Source of the DNA: Halomonas sp. THAF5a | GTDB lineage: Bacteria > Pseudomonadota > Gammaproteobacteria > Pseudomonadales > Halomonadaceae | DNA: 64,000 nt | Reading direction: 5' to 3' | NCBI RefSeq assembly: GCF_009363755.1 | Contig: NZ_CP045417.1 | Location: 3,348,001-3,412,000, forward strand | In this document: in pieces, positions 29,685 to 38,903 of the stretch | How positions within the stretch are numbered: position 1 is the stretch's first letter | How the letters are laid out: each line of letters opens with the position of its first letter | Program-made: the position numbers and the translations under genes | Notes under the pieces: model-generated | Database searches by the model: none | The model's input: the letters and a program-made list of their open reading frames with translations, nothing else | What the model was told of the DNA's origin: nothing

Positions 29685-30434
29685 ATGACGCCACCGCTCA
29701 GCCTTCTCCACCAAGACGATCACCTGGTCGCCGTGCACAAGCCGGCCGGCCTGCTGGTGCACCGCAGCGCGCTCGCCCGTGGCGAGCGCGAGTTCCTGCT
29801 GCAGCGCCTTCGTGACCAGCTGGGGCGTCGAGTCTACCCGGTGCATCGCCTGGATCGCCCCACCTCCGGGGTGATCGTCTTCGCCCTCGCCCCCGAGATC
29901 GCGGCGTCGCTCCAGGCGGCCTTCACCGAGCGTCGGGTGACCAAGCGCTACCTGGCGGTGGTGCGCGGCATCGGCCCGGCGCAGGAGCGCCTGGACTACC
30001 CGCTGCGCGAGGAGGATGGCCGCCGCCCCAAGGCGGAGATGCCCGCCATGGAGGCATCGACCGAGGTGCGCCGGCTCGACAGCGTGGAGCTGCCGGTACG
30101 GGTCGACCGCTACCCCCAGAGCCGCTACTCGCTGATGGAGGCGCGCCCCCTGACCGGCCGCCGCCACCAGATCCGCCGCCATCTCTCGCGGCGCGGCTAC
30201 CCGATCATCGGCGATGCCAAGCACGGCAAGGGCAACCACAACCGCTTCTTCGCCGAGCGGCTGGCCTGCCCCAGGCTGCTGCTGGCCGCGGTGGGCCTGA
30301 GCCTCGACCACCCGGTCAGCGGCGAACGCCTCGACCTGCACTGCCCGCTCGACGCCACCATGACCGCCCTCTTCGAACGGTTCGGCTGGACCGGCCACCT
30401 GCCGACCCTGCCCCGTCGCCACTCTCCAGCGTGA
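29685..30434 (+). CDS. truC: tRNA pseudouridine(65) synthase TruC
   Basis: A 249-residue RluA-family pseudouridine synthase. The catalytic Asp lies in VHRLDRPTSGV (about residue 56), with the family KPAGLLVH near the N-terminus and RPLTGRRHQIRRHLSRRGYPIIGD later. TruC modifies U65 of tRNA-Ile and tRNA-Asp. The length, the lack of an S4 domain and the IGDAKHGKGNHNRFF segment favour TruC over RluA/RluC. ATG 29685 is chosen over earlier starts by homology. Four bases separate it from tcdA, so the two tRNA-modifying genes form an operon. Confidence 0.9.
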   Translation: MTPPLSLLHQDDHLVAVHKPAGLLVHRSALARGEREFLLQRLRDQLGRRVYPVHRLDRPTSGVIVFALAPEIAASLQAAFTERRVTKRYLAVVRGIGPAQERLDYPLREEDGRRPKAEMPAMEASTEVRRLDSVELPVRVDRYPQSRYSLMEARPLTGRRHQIRRHLSRRGYPIIGDAKHGKGNHNRFFAERLACPRLLLAAVGLSLDHPVSGERLDLHCPLDATMTALFERFGWTGHLPTLPRRHSPA

Positions 30435-30438
30435 TGCC

Positions 30439-31266
30439 ATGACCGATTTCGCCCCGCTCGCCTCCCCCGCCGCCACGCCCGACGACTTCGAAGCCCGCTT
30501 CGGCGGCATCCGCCGCCTCTATGGCCACCGCGCCGCCGAGCGCTTCCGTACCGCCCACGTGGTGGTGGTGGGCGTGGGCGGCGTGGGCAGCTGGACGGTG
30601 GAGGCGCTGGCCCGTTCGGGGATCGGCAAGCTGACGCTGATCGACCTCGACGACGTCTGCGTCTCCAACGTCAACCGCCAGCTGCACGCCCTGGACGGCA
30701 CCATCGGCCGGCCCAAGGTGGAGGTGCTGGCCCAGCGCTGCCGCGCCATCCAGCCGGGCATCGAGGTGGTCGCCGACAGCGCCTTCGTCACCCCCACCAA
30801 CCTGGCCCAGCGCATCCCCGAGGATGCCGACCAGCTGGTGGACGCCATCGACAGCGTGGTCGCCAAGGCGGCGCTGATCGCCTGGTGCAAGCGCCGCAAG
30901 CTGCCGATCGTGGTGACCGGCGCCGCCGGCGGCCAGACCGACCCCACCCGCATCCGGGTGGCCGACCTCACCCGCACCGAGCACGATCCGCTGCTGGCCA
31001 AGGTGCGCGCCCGCCTGCGCCGCGACTTCGGCTTCTCCCGCAACCCCAAGCGGCGCTTCTCGGTGGAGTGCGTCTACTCCGACGAGCAGCTGGTCTATCC
31101 CGGCAGCGACGGCGAGGTCTGCCTGCAGAAGCCCGGCGCGGGGGAGGCGACCCGGCTCGACTGCGCCTCCGGGTTCGGCGCGGCCACCTTCGTCACCGGC
31201 AGCTTCGGCTTCACCGCCGCCTCCCGGGTGCTGGCCCGGCTAGCGAAACAGGCCGCCGCGCCCTGA
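30439..31266 (+). CDS. tcdA: tRNA threonylcarbamoyladenosine dehydratase TcdA (CsdL)
   Basis: TcdA is an E1-like enzyme that uses ATP to cyclise t6A37 to ct6A37 in tRNAs. The 275-residue protein has FGGIRRLYGHRAAERF, the nucleotide-binding VVGVGGVGSWTVEALARSGIG, the DLDDVCVSNVNRQLHAL block with the arginine finger region, and VDAIDSVVAKAALI. It pairs functionally with TsaC, encoded at 13444-13998, which supplies the t6A precursor pathway. It follows truC by four bases, and a small DUF1653 gene follows. Confidence 0.95.
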   Translation: MTDFAPLASPAATPDDFEARFGGIRRLYGHRAAERFRTAHVVVVGVGGVGSWTVEALARSGIGKLTLIDLDDVCVSNVNRQLHALDGTIGRPKVEVLAQRCRAIQPGIEVVADSAFVTPTNLAQRIPEDADQLVDAIDSVVAKAALIAWCKRRKLPIVVTGAAGGQTDPTRIRVADLTRTEHDPLLAKVRARLRRDFGFSRNPKRRFSVECVYSDEQLVYPGSDGEVCLQKPGAGEATRLDCASGFGAATFVTGSFGFTAASRVLARLAKQAAAP

Positions 31267-31309
31267 CGCGCCCCTTCACGCTACCACCCGCCACTGAGGA
31301 ACCGCTGCC

Positions 31310-31543
31310 ATGGACCACATGGATCACAAGGCCCCCCGCGGCATCTATCGCCACTACAAGGGCCCGCTCTACGAGGTGCTCGGCGTCGCCCGGCACAGCG
31401 AGACCGAGGAGCCGCTGGTCGTCTACCGCGCGCTCTACGGCGACTACGGGCTCTGGACGCGCCCGCTGGAGATGTTCCTCGAGACCGTCGAGGTCCAGGG
31501 CGAGCCGGTGCCGCGCTTCGCCCTGGAGAAGGCCTTTCCGTAA
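31310..31543 (+). CDS. DUF1653 domain-containing protein
   Basis: A 77-residue protein that is almost entirely a DUF1653 domain: GIYRHYKGPLYEVLGVARHSETEE (seen as HYKGPLYEVLGVARHSE), then LVVYRALYGDYGLWTRPLEMF. The family is widespread and small; no function is established. GAGGAACCGCTGCC precedes the ATG. It is probably the last gene of the truC-tcdA group, with a strong bidirectional hairpin 40 bases after its stop. Confidence 0.88.
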   Translation: MDHMDHKAPRGIYRHYKGPLYEVLGVARHSETEEPLVVYRALYGDYGLWTRPLEMFLETVEVQGEPVPRFALEKAFP

Positions 31544-31583
31544 GCCCGCCGCCGCGACGCCGGTCACGCCCCACCACAGCAAG

Positions 31584-31612
31584 GCGCCCCGTGGCGGTGA
31601 GCCACGGGGCGC
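31584..31612. terminator. Hairpin between DUF1653 gene and convergent bfr
   Basis: GCGCCCCGTGGC (31584-31595) pairs perfectly with GCCACGGGGCGC (31601-31612) around GGTGA. It lies in the convergent gap 31544-31657 and could stop transcription from both sides. T-tracts are poor. Confidence 0.7.
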
Positions 31613-31657
31613 TGGGCGTTCCGATGGGGCGTGCGGCGCTCGCTCGCCGTGCGGGGC

Positions 31658-32140
31658 TTACTCGTCGCCGGCTTCCTGCATCTGCTTGAGCAGGTAGTTC
31701 TCGATGCCGACCTTGTCGATCAGCCCGAGCTCGGTCTCGATGTGGTCGATGTGCTCTTCCTCGTCGGCGAGGATATCGCGGAAGAGGTCGCGGCTGACGT
31801 AGTCCTTGACCTGCTCGCAGTAGGTGATCGCGTCGATGTAGTCCTGGCGCCCGGCGTGCTCGATCTTCAGGTCGCACTCGAGCATCTCGCGAACGTTCTC
31901 GCCGATGTGGAGCTTGCCGAGGTCCTGGAGGTTGGGGATGCCCTCGAGGAACAGGATGCGCTCGATCAGCTTGTCGGCGTGGTTCATCTCCTCGATGGAC
32001 TCGTCGTACTCCCACTTGGCCAGCGCCTTGAGGCCCCAGTCCTTGTACATCTTGGCATGCAGGAAGTACTGATTGATCGCCACCAGCTCGTTGCCGAGCG
32101 CGGTATTCAGGTGCTCGATGACCTTGCTGTCGCCTTTCAT
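31658..32140 (-). CDS. bfr: Bacterioferritin
   Basis: A 160-residue iron-storage protein forming 24-subunit shells. Diiron ferroxidase ligands are visible in the four-helix bundle (Glu18-type in [29 protein letters not shown] with Glu and His, the later CDLKIE, and [10 protein letters not shown]), and the heme-ligand Met is present in EEMNHAD. GAGGTAATGAG precedes the ATG. bfd lies 154 bases upstream on the same strand with a Fur-like site in between (32274-32292), suggesting iron control of bfr separate from bfd. Confidence 0.96.
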   Translation of the reverse strand: MKGDSKVIEHLNTALGNELVAINQYFLHAKMYKDWGLKALAKWEYDESIEEMNHADKLIERILFLEGIPNLQDLGKLHIGENVREMLECDLKIEHAGRQDYIDAITYCEQVKDYVSRDLFRDILADEEEHIDHIETELGLIDKVGIENYLLKQMQEAGDE

Positions 32141-32273
32141 CTCATTACCTCGATCACGGTTGTCACGTCACGATTCCAGCTTGGCATGGGCACGGGAGCC
32201 TGGCCAGCCCGTGACAACCAGTGTAGGGATCGCCACCGATAACTCAATGACATCAAGGATTTGCAAAACCCAA

Positions 32274-32292
32274 GGCGAACGATAACGATTGC
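32274..32292 (-). promoter_or_regulatory. Candidate Fur-type iron box upstream of bfr
   Basis: GCGAACGATAACGATTGCC matches the classical 19-base Fur consensus at 12 positions by my count. It lies between the bfd stop and the bfr start, 134 bases from the latter. This is a weak-to-moderate match, supported mainly by the iron-related neighbours. Confidence 0.4.
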
Positions 32293-32294
32293 CG

Positions 32295-32501
32295 TCACAC
32301 GGCGTAGGCGAGCCCCTCGACGGTAGCGTTCATCTCGGCCTTGACGGCCTCGCGGGTGATCTCCTTGCCCGTGGCGGCGCACTTGCCGCACTGGGTCGCG
32401 CATCCGGTCTGCTGCTGGACCTCGCGCCAGCTGCGCGCGCCTTCCTCGACGGCGCCGCGGATCCGATGGTCGGTCACGTTCTTGCACAGACACACGTACA
32501 T
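32295..32501 (-). CDS. bfd: Bacterioferritin-associated ferredoxin Bfd
   Basis: Bfd is a small [2Fe-2S] ferredoxin that reduces bacterioferritin heme to release stored iron when cells starve for it. The 68-residue protein carries the cluster ligands as CLC near residues 4-6 and GCATQCGKC near residues 34-41, on the BFD-like fold. GAGGTGATGAC precedes the ATG. A Fur-like box lies 26-45 bases before the start, as expected for an iron-starvation gene. The bfr gene is next on the same strand. Confidence 0.95.
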   Translation of the reverse strand: MYVCLCKNVTDHRIRGAVEEGARSWREVQQQTGCATQCGKCAATGKEITREAVKAEMNATVEGLAYAV

Positions 32502-32526
32502 GTCATCACCTCGCGCTGATCGTGAG

Positions 32527-32546
32527 GTAAATGTAAATGATTCGCA
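32527..32546 (-). promoter_or_regulatory. Candidate Fur box upstream of bfd
   Basis: GTAAATGTAAATGATTCGC (32527-32545) matches 12 of 19 consensus Fur positions, and TGTAAAT-G-ATTCGCA (32532-32546) fits the 7-1-7 form with TG..AAT-N-ATT..CA. It is AT-rich in GC-rich surroundings and sits where a bfd promoter should be. Confidence 0.55.
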
Positions 32547-32618
32547 TGGGTAACCGCAACCGCCGAGGGACGAAAACCCGGCCGGGATCCGCCCTTCTTG
32601 GCGGGCCGTTCCGACGCC

Positions 32619-33092
32619 TCAGCGGCGCTTGGGCAGCACCACTACCCGGGTCCCGGAGACGATGTCCGGCCAGCTGCGCTTCTCGGCGTCGAACAGGATC
32701 CACAGGTAGCCGAGGCCGAAGGCGAGAAGCGAGAGGGTCGCCACCAGGAAGCGCTGCAGCGCCTGGAGGGCGGTGATCGAGCAGCCGTCGAGGGTCTGCA
32801 CCCTGAGGCGCCAGGCCTGCATGCCCAGGGTCATGCCGCCCCGGGTCCAGAAGAAGGCGAAGAAGACGAAGGCGGCCAGCGCCATCAGCAGGCGCAGCGA
32901 GAGCACCTGGGCGGCCCCCGCGCCGACCTGCTCGGCCGGCAGGTCGAGCAGCAGCCGCACCACCACCAGGTGAAGCGCGGCGATGACGATCCAGATCGCC
33001 AGCACCAGCAGGCCGTCGTAGAGCATGGCGCCCAGCCGCCGGCTGAGGCCGGCCGGCCAGGTGTCGTCGAGTCGATCGAAACGTCGCTGCAT
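32619..33092 (-). CDS. RDD family membrane protein
   Basis: A 157-residue RDD-family protein with the name-giving Arg and Asp residues (GLSRRLGAMLYDGLLVL, then GCSITALQALQRFLV) and three to four hydrophobic helices (about 23-48, 68-86, 118-135). Some RDD proteins act in Na+/H+ antiport in halophiles, but most are uncharacterised, so I would not assign transport. It lies 12 bases downstream of lptG on the same strand and is probably cotranscribed. Confidence 0.85.
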   Translation of the reverse strand: MQRRFDRLDDTWPAGLSRRLGAMLYDGLLVLAIWIVIAALHLVVVRLLLDLPAEQVGAGAAQVLSLRLLMALAAFVFFAFFWTRGGMTLGMQAWRLRVQTLDGCSITALQALQRFLVATLSLLAFGLGYLWILFDAEKRSWPDIVSGTRVVVLPKRR

Positions 33093-33104
33093 GGGGTCCT
33101 CGTC

Positions 33105-34169
33105 TCAGCCGGTACGGCGCAACAGATACAGGCCCACCCCGGCGCACAGCAGGGTCGGCGCCAGCACCGCCCAGGCCGGCGAGAAGCCGAACACCGTCGA
33201 CGCCGGCCCCAGCAGGTCCTGGAGGTACTTGAAGGCGAGGCCGGTGACCACGCCGTAGAAGACGCGGGTGCCGGCCGCCACGGTCCGCAGGGGGCCGAAC
33301 ACGAAAGAGGCCGCCACCAGCACCAGCGAGGCCATGGTCAGCGGCATCAGCATCTTCTGCCAGAAGTAGAGCAAGGGCTGGGTCGCCTGCTGGCCCTGCT
33401 CGCCCAGGTAGCGGGCGTAGCGCCACAGTTCGCTGGGTGCCTGGGTCTCGACGTCGCGCAGCAGCCGGTCGAGCTGCCCGGGGGTCATGGCGGTCTCCCA
33501 GGGCAGGGTATCGTGGTGGCGCGCCTCGGTGCGTCCCTGATCGAAGCGGGTCACGGCGACCCGCTCGAGCTGCCAGTGATCGCCCTGCCAGACCGCCCGA
33601 CGGGCGCTCAGCGCCTCGACGAGGGTGCGGTCCTCGAAGCGATAGCGGGTCAGGTCGAGCACGGTGTCGTCGGCGCGGATGGCGCCGAAGCGGTAGACGT
33701 CGTCGCCCTCCCGCTGCCAGCCGCCCCGCTGGGTGAGCAGCGCCCCCTCGCCCTGCATCTGCTCCAGGCGCCAGGCGCTGGCGAACTGCTCGGTGCGGGG
33801 ACTGACGAACTCGGCGATGCTCAGCACCACCAGGATCACCAGGATGATCGGCTTCATCACCCCCCAGAGGATGCGCACCAGGGAGCGGCCGGCGGCGCGC
33901 ATCACGGTGAGCTCGTTGCTCGAGGCCATGCTCCCGAGGCCGATCAGCGCGCCGATCAGCACCCCCACCGGCGCGTACTGGTAGAAGCGCCAGGGCAGGC
34001 GCATCAGCAGGTAGAGCAGCACCTCGAAGGCGCCGTAGTCGCCCTCGACGTCGCCGAGGTCGTTGATGTAGGTGATCACCAGGTCCAGCCCCAGCAGCAC
34101 GACCTGCACGACGAGGATGGCGCCCAGCACGTTGCGGGCGATATAGCGATCGAGACGGTCGGTGATCAT
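33105..34169 (-). CDS. lptG: LPS export ABC transporter permease LptG
   Basis: LptG with LptF and the ATPase LptB forms the inner-membrane complex that extracts lipopolysaccharide for transport to the outer membrane. The 354-residue protein has three N-terminal spans, a periplasmic beta-jellyroll (about 130-260) and three C-terminal spans; it starts MITDRLDRYIARNVLGAIL and contains SSNELTVMRAAG. ATG 34169 overlaps the lptF stop by four bases. LptB is not in the window. Confidence 0.95.
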   Translation of the reverse strand: MITDRLDRYIARNVLGAILVVQVVLLGLDLVITYINDLGDVEGDYGAFEVLLYLLMRLPWRFYQYAPVGVLIGALIGLGSMASSNELTVMRAAGRSLVRILWGVMKPIILVILVVLSIAEFVSPRTEQFASAWRLEQMQGEGALLTQRGGWQREGDDVYRFGAIRADDTVLDLTRYRFEDRTLVEALSARRAVWQGDHWQLERVAVTRFDQGRTEARHHDTLPWETAMTPGQLDRLLRDVETQAPSELWRYARYLGEQGQQATQPLLYFWQKMLMPLTMASLVLVAASFVFGPLRTVAAGTRVFYGVVTGLAFKYLQDLLGPASTVFGFSPAWAVLAPTLLCAGVGLYLLRRTG

Positions 34170-35248
34170 CCGCTCACCCCCTTGTGCTGGGCCAGGGCCA
34201 TCAAGGCCAGGCCGATGGCCAGGAAGCCGCCGTGGATCGGCCACATGCCGATCGCCACCGGCCAGCTGCCGCGGCCGATGGCGTCCAGCGCCGCCAGCAG
34301 CAGGCTGAGGTAGGCCACGTAGAGAAAGATCGCCGGCAGCAGCTTGGAGAAGCGCCCCTGGCGCGGGTTGACCCGAGACAGCGGCATGGCCAGCAGGGTC
34401 AGGATGAAGACCATCAGCGGCAGGCCGAGGCGCCACTGCAGCTGGGCCAGGGCCGGCCGGGCCTCGGCGCCGAACAGCGCGACGGTGGTGGCGTACTCGG
34501 GGGCGTCGAGCTCGGGGCGCTGGGCGGCGCCGGAGAGGCGCACGGCGTAGGTGCCGAACTCGAGACGCTCGGCCTCGGCCCGGCCGGGGTCGACGCTATA
34601 GCGCTCGCCGTCCTCGAGGACCAGGAAGCGGCTGCCGGTCTCTGCGTCGACGGTCTGGTAGCCGGCGCCGGCCCGGGTCACCACGGTAGAGGGGGTGTCG
34701 TCGCTGCGCGACTGTCGCTCGCTGATGAACACCTCCTGCATCCGCGTGCCGTCGTCGTTGAAGCCCTCGGTATAGGCCGTGCGCCCGCCGCCGAAGTCCT
34801 GGAAGCGGCCCGGCGCCAGGGCCGTGAAGTCGAGCTGACTGCGCTGCTCCTCGAGCATCACCTCGTTGTGCAGGGCGCCGGCCGGGGTCAGCCACAGGCT
34901 GCAGACGCCGACCAGCACGGCCACCAGGGTCGCCGGCACCAGGCTGACCTGCAGCAGGCGATGGGGGCTCGTGCCACAGGCCACCAGCACGGTGATCTCG
35001 CTGTTGAGGTAGAGCTGGCCGTAGGCGAGCAGGATCCCCAGGAAGAAGGCCAGCGGCAGGATCAGCTCGAGGAAGCCCGGCAGGTGGAAGAGCATCAGGG
35101 TGCCGAGGATGCTCACCGGGATCTCCCCCTCCGCCGCGTTGGAGAAGTAGCGGATGAAGCGACTGCCCATGATCACCAGCAGCAGGACGCCGGCCACGGC
35201 GGACATGGTCAGCAGGATTTCACGGGTCAGGTAGCGAAATATGATCAA
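34166..35248 (-). CDS. lptF: LPS export ABC transporter permease LptF
   Basis: Partner of LptG, with the same six-span plus periplasmic jellyroll layout; 360 residues from the chosen start. The start is read as TTG at 35248, giving the family N-terminus (M)IIFRYLTREILLT, with GGGAGACAACG just before it. The nearest in-frame ATG lies about 15 codons further upstream and would add residues that do not look like LptF. Conserved GSRFIRYFSNAAEGEIP and NSEITVLVACG motifs are present. It is divergent from pepA across 136 bases, the standard gammaproteobacterial arrangement. Confidence 0.94.
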   Translation of the reverse strand: MIIFRYLTREILLTMSAVAGVLLLVIMGSRFIRYFSNAAEGEIPVSILGTLMLFHLPGFLELILPLAFFLGILLAYGQLYLNSEITVLVACGTSPHRLLQVSLVPATLVAVLVGVCSLWLTPAGALHNEVMLEEQRSQLDFTALAPGRFQDFGGGRTAYTEGFNDDGTRMQEVFISERQSRSDDTPSTVVTRAGAGYQTVDAETGSRFLVLEDGERYSVDPGRAEAERLEFGTYAVRLSGAAQRPELDAPEYATTVALFGAEARPALAQLQWRLGLPLMVFILTLLAMPLSRVNPRQGRFSKLLPAIFLYVAYLSLLLAALDAIGRGSWPVAIGMWPIHGGFLAIGLALMALAQHKGVSG

Positions 35249-35384
35249 CGTTGTCTCCCGGCAGGACACCCCCGGTGCCCGGCCAACTTCCATGCAATGA
35301 CGCCTTGCCTTGGGTACACTGGGATGACTCGGCAACGTGCCGGCATTATCCAGAATCCCCCTTCGCTTGTCTTGTGGAGACTCC

Positions 35385-36905
<1,521 letters not shown>

Positions 36906-36970
36906 TCGCCGCCGGCGGGGTTGCCTTTTCCCCACGGTGACCTTTTCATGTGGGATGACGATTCTCATGC

Positions 36971-37002
36971 ACCGGGCCCTCGCCGGCCCGGTTCCCCTTT
37001 TT
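36971..37002 (+). terminator. Intrinsic terminator after pepA
   Basis: ACCGGGCC (36971-36978) pairs with GGCCCGGT (36985-36992) over a CTCGCC loop, followed by TCCCCTTTTT. It is the most textbook rho-independent terminator in the window and lies 66 bases after the pepA stop. Confidence 0.85.
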
Positions 37003-37051
37003 CGTGTCGAGGGCGCCCCACGGCGCCCCGCCCTAGCGGAGACCCCTTGCC

Positions 37052-38152
37052 GTGTCCATCGAACGCTTTACCGTGCTGCCGACCGCCCAGCCCACCGCGC
37101 CGCAGATCCGTGACGGCATCCTGGCCGACCCCGGCTTCGGTCGCTACTTCACCGATCACATGGCCCACGTGCGCTGGACCCTCGACGCCGGCTGGCACGG
37201 CCACGAGGTGCGCCCCTACGGTCCGCTGACCCTGGATCCCGCCGCCGCCGTGCTGCACTACGGCCAGGAGATCTTCGAGGGGGTCAAGGCCTACCGTCAT
37301 GCCGACGGCTCGGTGTGGACCTTCCGCCCCGAGAAGAACGCCGAGCGCTTCCGGCGCAGCGCGCGTCGCCTGGCGCTGCCGGAGCTCTCCGACGAGGACT
37401 TCGTCGACTCGCTCAAGGCACTGCTGGCCCGGGACCAGGCGTGGGTGCCCACCCCCGCCGGCGAGGCCGACGAGTCGAGCCTCTACCTGCGCCCCTTCAT
37501 GATCGCCAGCGAGACCTTCCTCGGCGTGCGCCCCTCCCACGAGGTCGACTACTACGTCATCGCCTCACCGGCGGCGGCCTACTTCCAGGGCGGCGTGAAG
37601 CCGGTCTCGATCTGGCTCTCCTCGCACTACAAGCGTGCCGCCGCGGGCGGCACCGGCTTCGCCAAGTGCGGCGGCAACTACGCCGCCTCGCTGGCCGCCC
37701 AGAAGGAGGCCGCGGCCCACGACTGCAGTCAGGTCGCCTTCCTCGACGCCGCCGAGAACAAGTGGATCGAGGAGCTCGGCGGCATGAACCTGTTCTTCGT
37801 GTTCAAGGACGGCCGCATCGTCACCCCGCGACTCACCGACACCATCCTCGAGGGCGTGACCCGCGACTCGGTGCTGACCCTGGCCCGCGACGAGGGGCTG
37901 ACCCCCGAGGAGCGCCCGATCAGCATCGACGAGTGGCGCGAGGGCGCGGCCTCCGGCGAGATCACCGAGGTCTTCGCCTGCGGCACCGCCGCGGTGATCA
38001 CCCCGGTGGGCGAGCTGGTCACCGAGGAGGGCAGCATCCGGCTGGCCGCCGAGGGCGACAACGAGGTGGCCAAGCGCCTGCGCACCCGCCTGCTCGACCT
38101 GCAGTACGGTCGCAGCGAGGACACCCGCGGCTGGCTGACCCGACTCGCCTGA
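37052..38152 (+). CDS. ilvE: Branched-chain amino acid aminotransferase (long, BCAT type)
   Basis: A PLP-dependent class IV aminotransferase for the last step of Val, Leu and Ile synthesis and the first of their breakdown. The 366-residue length and motifs FGRYFTDHMAHVRW, LHYGQEIFEGVKAYR and GGTGFAKCGGNYAAS are those of the long BCAT group; the catalytic Lys is residue 205. The start is GTG 37052 after GCGGAGACCCCTTGCC. The gene stands between pepA and holC, which are usually neighbours, with a pepA terminator before it and a palindromic repeat after it, so it looks like an insertion into a conserved cluster. Confidence 0.93.
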   Translation: MSIERFTVLPTAQPTAPQIRDGILADPGFGRYFTDHMAHVRWTLDAGWHGHEVRPYGPLTLDPAAAVLHYGQEIFEGVKAYRHADGSVWTFRPEKNAERFRRSARRLALPELSDEDFVDSLKALLARDQAWVPTPAGEADESSLYLRPFMIASETFLGVRPSHEVDYYVIASPAAAYFQGGVKPVSIWLSSHYKRAAAGGTGFAKCGGNYAASLAAQKEAAAHDCSQVAFLDAAENKWIEELGGMNLFFVFKDGRIVTPRLTDTILEGVTRDSVLTLARDEGLTPEERPISIDEWREGAASGEITEVFACGTAAVITPVGELVTEEGSIRLAAEGDNEVAKRLRTRLLDLQYGRSEDTRGWLTRLA

Positions 38153-38188
38153 GCACTTCCTTCCCGGCCCCGGCTCCAGCTGTAGTGG

Positions 38189-38290
38189 GCGCCGGGGGCA
38201 AGACAAAGCGAGGGTCCTTTGCCATGGATGGCAAAGGTAGCGCCCAGGGATGGGTTCACAGCGCCCTCGCGATGGCTTGCCCACGGACAA
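38189..38290. repeat. Dispersed palindromic repeat, copy C
   Basis: It contains the family core GGTAGCGCCCAGGGATGGGT continued by TCACAGCGCC (38237-38266), and a perfect internal hairpin CCTTTGCCAT-GG-ATGGCAAAGG (38216-38237). GGGCAAG (38196-38202) and CTTGCCC (38276-38282) form an outer stem. It fills the gap between ilvE and holC. The reverse strand reads MNPSLGAT..., the same spurious peptide as in copy A. Confidence 0.85.
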
Positions 38291-38324
38291 GCCCAGACCG
38301 CTGACCGGGCCCCTTCGAGATCCC

Positions 38325-38777
38325 ATGACCCGCATCGACTTCTACATCCTCCCCGACACCACCCTGGAGGCCCGCTTCGGGTTCGCCTGCCGGCTGGCCG
38401 AGACGATCTACCGCAAGGGCTACCGGCTGCACCTGCACGCCGAGGACGAGGCCATGGCCCGGGAGCTCGACGAGCGGCTCTGGACCTTCCGCCCCGACGC
38501 CTACGTGCCCCATGCCCTTCTGGACAGCCCCCTGCTCGGCAGCGACCAGGAGCCGACGGTGCCGGTGACCATCGGCTGGGAGGGCCCGCCGGAGCCCGGC
38601 GCCCAGGCGCTGCTCAACCTGCACCCGGGCATCCCCGAGTGGTTCTCGCGCTTCGAGCGGGTCGCCGAGATCATCAACCAGCACCAGGACGTGCTTACCG
38701 CCAAGCGCGAGTGCTGGCAGACCTACAAGAAGCGCGGCTACCCGGTCACCCCGCATCACCTGCGCGGCCAGGGCTGA
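38325..38777 (+). CDS. holC: DNA polymerase III subunit chi
   Basis: HolC links the clamp loader (through psi) to single-strand-binding protein at the replication fork. The 150-residue product has the family start RIDFYILPDT, the LAETIYRKGYRLHLHAED block and LWTFRPDAYVPH, with a C-terminal WQTYKKRGYPVTPHHL. ATG 38325 is chosen by homology; the open frame upstream runs into palindromic repeat C. valS follows 126 bases later with a TATAAT-like box between, so it may have its own promoter. Confidence 0.94.
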   Translation: MTRIDFYILPDTTLEARFGFACRLAETIYRKGYRLHLHAEDEAMARELDERLWTFRPDAYVPHALLDSPLLGSDQEPTVPVTIGWEGPPEPGAQALLNLHPGIPEWFSRFERVAEIINQHQDVLTAKRECWQTYKKRGYPVTPHHLRGQG

Positions 38778-38814
38778 TCCGCCCTCGCCCATGACGCCGG
38801 CCCGCCGGGCAGGC

Positions 38815-38820
38815 TATAAT
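38815..38820 (+). promoter_or_regulatory. Possible -10 box for valS
   Basis: TATAAT followed by CGAGCCC lies 84 bases before the valS start, in the holC-valS gap. A matching -35 box is not obvious in the GC-rich sequence upstream. A very similar GGATAATCGAGCC lies before the TraB gene at 22902. Confidence 0.4.
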
Positions 38821-38903
38821 CGAGCCCATTTTTCGCGCCCTGCGGCGCCGCCATGCCGCGGCCTGCCGTGCCACGACGCCACCCTGAACACCCGGAAGCC
38901 CCC

